A DNA stretch of 6,875 nucleotides, taken from NCBI GenBank assembly GCA_016218905.1, contig JACRCS010000586.1:1-6875 (forward strand), read 5' to 3'. Positions 1 to 4,765 of the stretch are shown here, in pieces (the first letter of the stretch is position 1; each line of letters starts with the position of its first letter). The stretch comes from Deltaproteobacteria bacterium (lineage in GTDB: Bacteria; Desulfobacterota_C; Deferrisomatia; Deferrisomatales; JACRMM01). Below the pieces are notes generated by a model. It worked only from the letters and a program-made list of their open reading frames with translations. It ran no database searches and was not told where the DNA came from. Made by a program: the position numbers and the translations under genes.

Positions 1-78
1 GAGCGCGGCAGGTCCTTTGGACGAGGGCCGCGGAGTGGGGATTCCCGCCTTTATACCACGATGTCGAGGTGTTGGCTG

Positions 79-106
79 TTAGCTCTTAGCCGTTAGCGGT
101 TAGGAA
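79..106. repeat. Four-copy heptamer repeat built on TTAG
   Basis: TTAG starts at 79, 86, 93 and 100, exactly 7 bases apart, giving four degenerate units of the form TTAGNNN (the first three are TTAGCNN). The third copy supplies the TAA stop (93-95) of the small minus-strand ORF, so the array sits at the 3' end of that transcript. It is a small low-complexity repeat, possibly a slippage product. No function can be read from it. Confidence 0.6.
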
Positions 107-293
107 GAACCCGGGGTTCGCCGGGAACTCCTGATGCCTGATTGGGGAAGAGCAGGTCGTCCCACGGGGCAGCCCGGCCAGGATAGGGCGCCGGCGGGAG
201 CACGCCCTCCACCGAGAAGACCGTCCCGTAGGCGAGGGGGAAGAGGCTGAGGCGAAGCCGCCGCTGCACCGCTCGTGGCGTGCCCGCCTTCAC
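93..293 (-). CDS. Hypothetical 66-residue protein, overlapping the pilin-like gene
   Basis: I do not recognise this protein. It would start at a GTG (293-291) that overlaps the TGA of the upstream pilin-like gene as GTGA, a layout typical of translationally coupled genes; no clear Shine-Dalgarno sequence precedes it. The codons are strongly G/C-ending across nearly the whole length, which supports real coding. The N-terminus is basic (several Arg in residues 8-14) followed by a short hydrophobic stretch (about 15-27), then a Pro-rich part with PPAPYP around residues 33-38. It is too short to call a membrane anchor confidently. An open frame continues upstream of the GTG inside the pilin-like gene, so a frameshifted C-terminus of that gene is an alternative. 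It ends in the TTAG repeat. Confidence 0.42.
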   Translation of the reverse strand: MKAGTPRAVQRRLRLSLFPLAYGTVFSVEGVLPPAPYPGRAAPWDDLLFPNQASGVPGEPRVLPNR

Positions 294-745
294 GGGATGT
301 CTGAGCTCGTGGGGGCGCCTGGCTCCCCGGGTCCGGCGCTCCGCACCAGCCAATGAAGCCTTCCGGCCTCGGGACCCGTCGCGTGGTCCACCTTTCGGTC
401 GAGGCTGGCGAGCACGAGACCGGCCTGCTCACCGCGCCCCGTAACGACGCAGCGGACACGCCCCTCCCCGTCCGCCTCGATGCGCCAGGTGGCGTTTTCG
501 AGGGACTGCGGCGGCCCGTCCAGGTACCCGGCGGCCACGAGGTCGTCGAGAAGATCCCCATCCGAATTGGCGTCGAGGAGAGGTCGTTCGAGGGCAGCGG
601 CCGTGGCGGCCGTCGTCATCGTGTGGAGGTCCTCGGCCAGCACGGCCGTGCGCGCCGCGTTGAGGAGAGGGTCGGCGTTCTGCGCGGCTACGGCACCCGT
701 GACCCCGAGGATCCCCATGACCACCGTGAGTTCCGTGAGCTTCAT
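290..745 (-). CDS. Pilin-like / type II secretion-like protein without a leader peptide
   Basis: A protein of 151 residues. The ATG at 745 was chosen because GGAGGGG (752-758, minus strand) lies 6 bases upstream and because the pilin-like sequence begins there. Residues 1-15 (MKLTELTVVMGILGV) resemble the start of a mature type IV pilin or pseudopilin (FTLIELxVVxxIxGI), including Glu at position 5. Residues 7-20 would form the hydrophobic helix. Later features fit small pseudopilins: a helix at about 27-55, an Asp/Asn loop (D58, N60, D62, D64) like a calcium loop, and GYLDGPP at 73-79. The usual leader and Gly-Phe cleavage site are missing, and no in-frame codons upstream encode them. The N-terminus could instead be a Sec signal peptide cut near AVA-AQ (residues 18-22). 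Family-level homology is inferred by eye; the role (pilus, secretion, other) is unknown. Its stop overlaps the next ORF. Confidence 0.68.
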   Translation of the reverse strand: MKLTELTVVMGILGVTGAVAAQNADPLLNAARTAVLAEDLHTMTTAATAAALERPLLDANSDGDLLDDLVAAGYLDGPPQSLENATWRIEADGEGRVRCVVTGRGEQAGLVLASLDRKVDHATGPEAGRLHWLVRSAGPGEPGAPTSSDIP

Positions 746-948
746 GATCGTCCCCTCCGTGGAAGGCCCGTGCTGTCGCCCCTCGTCTGAGCAAGGAGCG
801 TGCCTTCGAGCCTGGACGTGAGGGAACAGCGACGTGCGGCGGGTTCGGGCGGCGACAGGAGAGGGCCGGAAGGGCATTTGGCGCCACACATGGGAAAATC
901 GTTGCCTATGTTTACCTAGACAGAGGCCACAGAACCCGCACGTCCCGC
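746..948 (-). other. Gap between the HD gene and the pilin-like gene, with an A/T-rich patch
   Basis: This 203-base stretch has no convincing ORF on either strand. Its only clear compositional feature is an A/T-richer patch at about 893-920, which in this GC-rich window is the likeliest place for a promoter reading leftward into the pilin-like gene. I could not match a confident -35/-10 pair. A 10-base palindrome, GCCTATAGGC (947-956), spans the HD gene's stop codon. No U-tract terminator is visible after the HD gene, so read-through into the pilin-like gene remains possible. Confidence 0.35.
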
Positions 949-1578
949 CTATAGGCCCCGGGACAGTTCCTTCCGGCGGGCGGCCGCTTCTTCCCGGGCG
1001 AGGGTGGCGCCCGGCGCGGTCAGGAACCAGTCGGGAATCCTGTCTTCGAGGCGCTCGAGCAAACCTCGCTCCTCGAGCGGGTACCAGTCCCTGATGATCC
1101 GAAAGCCGCGGCGGGAGAAGCGGAACAGCTTGTCGGCGTCCTTCACGATACCTTCTTCGAGCGAGTCGCACGTCGGCTTGGAGTCGTGGCCCGCGATGAT
1201 CCGGACGATCTCCGCAACCGACTCCGGCGCGTAGCCCAATTCCCTGAGGATCCCCTCCGCCAGCCTGGCGCCCTCCTCCTCGTGGACGTCCCGGAGCTCC
1301 GGCCTCGTGGGGTTCGGCCCGAAGGCAAAGAGCTGCAGGTCCTCGGGCACTCGGGACCAGCCGACGTCGTGCAGGAGGATCGCCGGGAGGACCACGTCGC
1401 GACGCCCGCCGTGACGGAGCAGCCGTTCGGCGTAGCCGTAGGAGATCCGGGTGTGGACCTCGTTTTCCCGGGTCTGGAGGTAGGGCAGCGCCCGCTCGAA
1501 GAGCTCGGCGTACTCGGGCCCGATCTCCGGAAGCTCGGCGTCGAGGCGGTCGGTGGTCGTGGTCAGCTCCCCGGTCAT
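949..1578 (-). CDS. HD-domain metal-dependent phosphohydrolase
   Basis: A 209-residue HD-domain protein, probably a cytoplasmic metal-dependent phosphohydrolase; the substrate is unknown. Visible ligands in order are H42, the H70-D71 pair in LLHDVGW, H99 in a VHEEEGARLAEGIL stretch, H131-D132 in IIAGHDSK, and D147/D149 in VKDADKLFRF. This H...HD...H...H...D pattern, with the late DADKL motif, is that of small uncharacterised HD hydrolases related to YedJ. Length is normal for a single HD domain and nothing essential looks lost. The ATG at 1578 was chosen because upstream in-frame sequence is Arg-rich shadow coding and because the start overlaps the peroxiredoxin remnant's TGA as ATGA. There is no good Shine-Dalgarno sequence of its own, so translation probably depends on coupling to the upstream frame. 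The C-terminal 20 residues are charged and Ala/Arg/Glu-rich. Confidence 0.86.
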   Translation of the reverse strand: MTGELTTTTDRLDAELPEIGPEYAELFERALPYLQTRENEVHTRISYGYAERLLRHGGRRDVVLPAILLHDVGWSRVPEDLQLFAFGPNPTRPELRDVHEEEGARLAEGILRELGYAPESVAEIVRIIAGHDSKPTCDSLEEGIVKDADKLFRFSRRGFRIIRDWYPLEERGLLERLEDRIPDWFLTAPGATLAREEAAARRKELSRGL

Positions 1579-1819
1579 CGGCTGCCGAGGAAAGCGAGCA
1601 CGTCGCGAGGGTGCGTCTCTGCGTTCTTGACCTGAGGCCATTGCTTGAGAATCCTCCCGTCCGGCCCGATCACCCCGGTCCACAGGATCGTGCCCACGGT
1701 CTCGTTCCCGTAGAGCGTCTTCTCCCCGAAGGCGGCGTAAGCCTTCATGACGTCCGCCTCGGGGTCCTCCCCTCCAGTTGAAACTCGGGTGCCTCCTTGC
1801 CTTCAAGACTCGCCGTCAT
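1575..1819 (-). pseudogene. bcp: Bcp-type peroxiredoxin remnant, internal deletion plus frame change
   Basis: Two pieces of a thiol peroxidase of the AhpC/TSA (Bcp/PrxQ) family lie next to each other in different frames. The first piece starts at ATG 1819, behind AGGAGG, and encodes MTASLEGKEAPEFQLEG, the usual N-terminus of this family. After about 17 residues the match stops and the frame ends at TGA 1747-1745. The second piece, in another frame, contains EDPEADVMKAYAAFGEKT, then a Gly-rich turn, VIGPDGRILKQWPQV and a VLAFL end, the normal C-terminal third of Bcp. Missing between them are roughly 75 residues, including the thioredoxin-fold region with the peroxidatic Cys, so it cannot act as a peroxidase. 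The second piece has its own ATG (1748-1746) and would give 57 residues. Each piece is joined to its neighbour by ATGA. An assembly or sequencing deletion would look the same. Confidence 0.8.
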
Positions 1820-2231
1820 CCGCCGGCCCTCCTTCTCGCGCGGGAGCTTCGGAGCCCCACTGCCGAGGCATCTCAAAAGGGCCGTCTCGCCAGCGGGCAT
1901 CTCGCAGGTAGCACTGGGCAAAGACCCCGGTTCCGAGATCGAGGGCGTCGGCCACCGGCGACGCCCTTCCGTCCGTGCGCATGGTAGGCTCGTCGCCCTT
2001 CGCCGGGCAAGCACCGGGTCCGAGTCGGGCCGGAGATCGGAAGGTCCAGACGAGGACGTCCGGGACCGGGCTGGGGACCACTGCGCCATCTGGGGCAACG
2101 ATCAGGGGTTGACATTCTCCGGGGAAGAAGCGCTTCTTGGCCTCGCCGGTGACACTCTGCGGACACGTAGTTGTGAAAGCTTCGAGGTCCAACGGAGGCA
2201 GAGAGCATGAAAGGCAGAGTCGCGAACCCAC
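1803..2231 (-). CDS. Unrecognised ORF, possibly a 5'-truncated gene
   Basis: An open frame of up to 142 codons; I cannot assign a family. Support for coding is the many G/C-ending codons, a non-shadow-like composition (for example DALDLGTGVFAQCYLRDAR), and its position: its TGA (1805-1803) overlaps the start of the peroxiredoxin remnant by 17 bases, as in an operon. Against it, the furthest start is a GTG at 2231 inside the 5' end of the histidine kinase on the other strand, with no clear ribosome site, and the first 30 residues look less protein-like. A start at ATG 1983 would give 60 residues. It contains several Cys but no membrane segment. Best reading: the C-terminal part of a gene whose 5' end was lost, or a small real gene with an unclear start. 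If it is not coding, this stretch is the kinase's upstream control region. Confidence 0.38.
   Translation of the reverse strand: MGSRLCLSCSLPPLDLEAFTTTCPQSVTGEAKKRFFPGECQPLIVAPDGAVVPSPVPDVLVWTFRSPARLGPGACPAKGDEPTMRTDGRASPVADALDLGTGVFAQCYLRDARWRDGPFEMPRQWGSEAPAREGGPADDGES
2109..2138 (+). promoter_or_regulatory. TTGACA box plus 14-base perfect palindrome upstream of the kinase gene
   Basis: A perfect -35-like TTGACA (2109-2114) is followed by AAGAAGCGCTTCTT (2125-2138), which is identical to its own reverse complement. The palindrome ends 68 bases before the kinase ATG and would cover the -10 region, where a repressor or the adjacent response regulator could bind. The -10 itself is poor (no TATAAT-like hexamer at 16-18 bases). 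If the opposite-strand ORF is real, the palindrome is also its Lys-Lys-Arg-Phe-Phe codons, which form such a symmetry by chance. Confidence 0.3.
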
Positions 2232-3946
2232 AGGCCCCTCCCGTCGCCCGGACGACCGCCGACGTCGACAGCAGCCGCAGCGCCGTCCAACACCCGGAAG
2301 AGCGATTCCGCTCCACGCAGGGCGGGTGGATCCTCGACGCGGACAAGCGGGACCTGATCGAGATCCTGGACAAGCTCCCTTGCGGCGTCGCCATCCTCGG
2401 GAGCCCTCTGGGTCGGGCCCGGTACATCAACCGGCAGATCATCGAGACCCTCGGCTATTCTCTGCCCGACACGCCTTCGACGGCGGTGCTGGAGAGGAAG
2501 CTCCATCCGGACCGGAGATCCCGAAGCAAGTCGCTTCGAGACTGGAAGCAGGTCGTCGAGGCCGGTGGCGGGACGTCGACCTTCGACGCCGTCTGCGCCG
2601 ACGGCGCCGTACGGACCTTCGAACACCGCTCGGTCGTGCTGCGGAAGGGCCTCATCACCGCTCTCTGGATCGATATCACGCGTCGGGAGGCGGCGGAGGC
2701 CCAGCTGCGGGAGAGCGAGCCCCGCTTCGCGCCGCTCTTCGAGGAGTCAAACGATCCCTTCCTGCTCTTCGACCAGAACCATCTCATCAACTGCAACCTC
2801 GCCGCCCAGCACCTGCTCGACCGCTGGAACAAGGCCGAGCTGCTCACGATGACCCTCCAGGACCTCTCCGCCGAGAGACAGCGAGACGGCCGTCCCTCCT
2901 CGGTCCGGGCACCGCTCCTCCTGAGGGCCGCCTCGAAACATGGCAGCCTCCGGTCCGAATGGAGGATGAAGAGAAGAGACGGGACCGAAGTCGACGTAGA
3001 GCTTTCCATAGCCGTCGTGGCCGTGAACGAGAAGAGCCTCTTCTTCATGGTGGCGCGAGACATAACGTCCTGGAAGGAAGAGCATACCGCTCTGCTGTGC
3101 GCAAAGCGCCAGCTCGAGAGAAAGGTGCGGGAGCGGACTTCCGAGCTCGTGGCCGTGAACGACCGGCTGCGGGCGGAGATTCGGACTCGGAAGATAACGG
3201 AGAGGCAGCTCAGGCGCTCGAGGGAAGAGCTTCGCCGCTTGTCGGAGCACCTTCAGCAGACGAGGGAAGTCGCCCGGACGAACCTCGCGAGGGAAGTCCA
3301 CGACCAGCTCGGCCAGTCCCTCGCGGCCTTGAAGATCGATCTCGCCGAGGTGAGGGAGGGGCGCTGGGAGCCGGCGGAGGGCCTGGAGGCCAAGGTCCGC
3401 GGGATCGAGGGCCAGGTGAACGAGATCATGCGCTCGGTGCGGGAGATCTGTAAGGAGCTCCGGCCGCCCGTCTTCGACGACTTCGGGATCTCTTCGGCCG
3501 TACGGTGGTACTTGAGCGAGTTCGAGAAGCGGAGCGGCATCGCGTGCGAAGCCATCATCGACGAGGAGCTCTCCTACCAGAAGACCGATGGCTGCCTCGT
3601 CATGTTCCGCATCTTGCAGGAGGCCATGTCGAACGTCCTGCGCCACGCCCGGGCGCGCAAGGTCCGCGTCACGGTACAGCGCGCGGGGGACAACCTGCGG
3701 CTCGAGGTGACGGACGACGGGATCGGCATCACGGCCGCCCAGACGACGGACCCCCGGTCGCTCGGGATCCTGGGGATCCGGGAGCGGGTACGCTTCAGGG
3801 GCGGGAAGCTCTCCCTCAAGGGAAGTCCGGGGAAAGGAACCCGCATGATCGTTTCAATCCCGATGGGGGACGAGACCCGGCCGGGATGCGATCGGAGAGA
3901 GCCCCGCCTCGGTTCCTACCACGCGCTCGAAGGCGGGCTCCCATGA
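2207..3946 (+). CDS. Soluble PAS-PAS histidine kinase, NarL/HisKA_3 type
   Basis: A sensor kinase of 579 residues that autophosphorylates on His using ATP and passes the phosphate to a response regulator, very probably the next gene. The start is ATG 2207, with GGAGG (2194-2198) 8 bases upstream. Order of parts: a variable N-terminus (1-45); PAS-like region 1 (about 47-158, ending WIDITRRE); PAS-like region 2 (about 170-290, ending MVARDITSWKEE); a long charged coiled coil (about 292-352); HisKA_3 with REVHDQLGQSL, His365 as phosphoacceptor, and the downstream ELRPPVFDDFG; then HATPase_c with N-box QEAMSNVLRHA (about 471-481), G1 DDGIGI (503-508), LGILGIRERV (519-528) and GKGT (542-545). No membrane segment or signal peptide is seen, so it senses a cytoplasmic cue; no heme- or flavin-ligand motif was recognised in the PAS regions. 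A polar tail of about 27 residues follows the ATPase fold. Its TGA overlaps the regulator's ATG. Confidence 0.95.
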   Translation: MKGRVANPQAPPVARTTADVDSSRSAVQHPEERFRSTQGGWILDADKRDLIEILDKLPCGVAILGSPLGRARYINRQIIETLGYSLPDTPSTAVLERKLHPDRRSRSKSLRDWKQVVEAGGGTSTFDAVCADGAVRTFEHRSVVLRKGLITALWIDITRREAAEAQLRESEPRFAPLFEESNDPFLLFDQNHLINCNLAAQHLLDRWNKAELLTMTLQDLSAERQRDGRPSSVRAPLLLRAASKHGSLRSEWRMKRRDGTEVDVELSIAVVAVNEKSLFFMVARDITSWKEEHTALLCAKRQLERKVRERTSELVAVNDRLRAEIRTRKITERQLRRSREELRRLSEHLQQTREVARTNLAREVHDQLGQSLAALKIDLAEVREGRWEPAEGLEAKVRGIEGQVNEIMRSVREICKELRPPVFDDFGISSAVRWYLSEFEKRSGIACEAIIDEELSYQKTDGCLVMFRILQEAMSNVLRHARARKVRVTVQRAGDNLRLEVTDDGIGITAAQTTDPRSLGILGIRERVRFRGGKLSLKGSPGKGTRMIVSIPMGDETRPGCDRREPRLGSYHALEGGLP

Positions 3947-4575
3947 TCCACGTCCTGGTCGTCGACGATCACGCGATCTTCCGGGAGGGCGTGAAAAAGA
4001 TCATCGGCGGCGCCCTCGACATGGAGGTGACGGCCGAGGCCCGGGACGGCGCGGAAGCGGTCGCGAAGATCCTCGAGGGCTCGTGCGACGTGGTGGTCCT
4101 GGACCTCGGGCTACCGAAGATGGCGGGCATGGACGTCCTGCGGACCATGAAGGCGAGGCGCCCCACGTTACCGTTCGTGGTCCTCAGCATCCACACCGAG
4201 GAGGAGTACGCCGTCACCGTGCTAAAGGAGGGGGCGTCCGGCTACCTGAACAAGGAGTGCGTACCGGACGACCTGCTGAAGGCGATCCGTAAAGCGGTGC
4301 GGGGCGGCATCTACGTCAGCGACTCGCTGAGCGAAGGGGCCGTGCTGGCGATGCTCGGTCGGGCCAAGGAGAAGCCGCACCACTCCCTGTCGGAGACGGA
4401 GTACCGCGTGTTCCGGCTCATCGTGAAGGGCGCCTCGGTGAAGGAGATCGCGCACTCCCTCTCGATCGCCCGGTCGACCGCGAGCACCTACCGGGCCCGC
4501 ATTATGCGCAAGATGGGAATGACGACCAACGTCGAGCTCGCCCGTTACGCCGCCAGGAACAACCTGGAAGACTGA
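3943..4575 (+). CDS. NarL/FixJ-type response regulator with LuxR HTH
   Basis: A 210-residue transcription regulator and partner of the kinase, to which it is joined by an ATGA overlap (ATG 3943-3945, kinase TGA 3944-3946), implying coupled translation and balanced amounts. The receiver domain (about 1-122) has the acidic pair D8-D9, the phosphoacceptor D54 in VVLDLGLP, the switch Ser82 in VVLSIHTEEE, and K104 in GYLNKE, so all catalytic positions are intact. The GerE/LuxR HTH (about 147-205) starts LSETEYRVFRLIVKGASVKE, with the recognition helix around residues 175-190 and the usual RKMGMTTNVELARYA end. Length is standard for the NarL family. The targets are not visible; the kinase promoter palindrome and the lipoprotein gene downstream are the nearest candidates. 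The weak ribosome site (GAAGGCGG) is expected for a coupled start. Confidence 0.95.
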   Translation: MIHVLVVDDHAIFREGVKKIIGGALDMEVTAEARDGAEAVAKILEGSCDVVVLDLGLPKMAGMDVLRTMKARRPTLPFVVLSIHTEEEYAVTVLKEGASGYLNKECVPDDLLKAIRKAVRGGIYVSDSLSEGAVLAMLGRAKEKPHHSLSETEYRVFRLIVKGASVKEIAHSLSIARSTASTYRARIMRKMGMTTNVELARYAARNNLED

Positions 4576-4584
4576 AGGCGCAGG

Positions 4585-4670
4585 CCCCCCCTTGTAGCCA
4601 TCCGTCTACACACCTCCGACCCCTTCCTACAACAGAAACATCCTCCGACGATATTCGCCGACAGCCCTAC
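4585..4670 (+). terminator. C-rich, G-poor segment resembling a Rho-loading site
   Basis: Directly after the response-regulator stop, 86 bases contain about 40 C and about 10 G, whereas the flanking genes have roughly equal C and G. Such a C-over-G stretch, low in structure, is the known signature of Rho utilisation sites. It contains only a weak inverted repeat (TGTAG 4593-4597 with CTACA 4606-4610), no U-tract, and an 8-base direct repeat CCTCCGAC (4613 and 4642). It could end the kinase-regulator transcript before the lipoprotein gene. The call rests on composition alone. Confidence 0.38.
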
Positions 4671-4684
4671 CTGCTACGGTTCGC

Positions 4685-4699
4685 CTGCCTCGCAGGCAG
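4685..4699 (+). other. Small hairpin CTGCCT-CGC-AGGCAG in the lipoprotein leader
   Basis: A perfect 6-base stem (4685-4690 with 4694-4699) and a 3-base loop lie 66 bases before the lipoprotein ATG. No U-run follows, so it is unlikely to be an intrinsic terminator. It could be leader structure or chance. Confidence 0.3.
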
Positions 4700-4765
4700 A
4701 CCCGGAGAGAAGAAGCGGTCCTCGTCCCGAGTGACCCCAATACCTCTAGATAAGGAGGGTAGCCG

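Noticed and set aside
1..78. Search for a gene or terminator at the left edge
   Set aside because: No frame with a start or recognisable motif and no convincing hairpin with a U-tract; nothing can be supported there.
746..1171. Extension of the pilin-like protein upstream to 293 residues
   Set aside because: The extra 142 residues are Arg/Pro-rich, overlap the HD gene and lack a ribosome site; the ATG at 745 has a strong one and the protein-like sequence begins there.
1579..1806. Extension of the HD protein upstream to 285 residues
   Set aside because: The added 76 residues are a shifted frame of the peroxiredoxin remnant; the ATGA overlap at 1578 marks the natural start.
1797..2210. A 137-codon plus-strand frame leading to the kinase start
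   Set aside because: No family resemblance, no ribosome site, and it is antisense to frames with better coding character.
2137..3453. A 438-codon plus-strand frame inside the kinase gene
   Set aside because: It is a shifted frame of the kinase with Arg/Pro-rich composition; the kinase frame carries every expected catalytic box.
2747..3646. A 299-codon minus-strand frame opposite the kinase
   Set aside because: It is antisense to well-supported HisKA_3/HATPase coding and shows no recognisable domain.
4593..4610. TGTAG/CTACA inverted repeat as an intrinsic terminator
   Set aside because: A five-base stem with an 8-base loop and no U-run is too weak.
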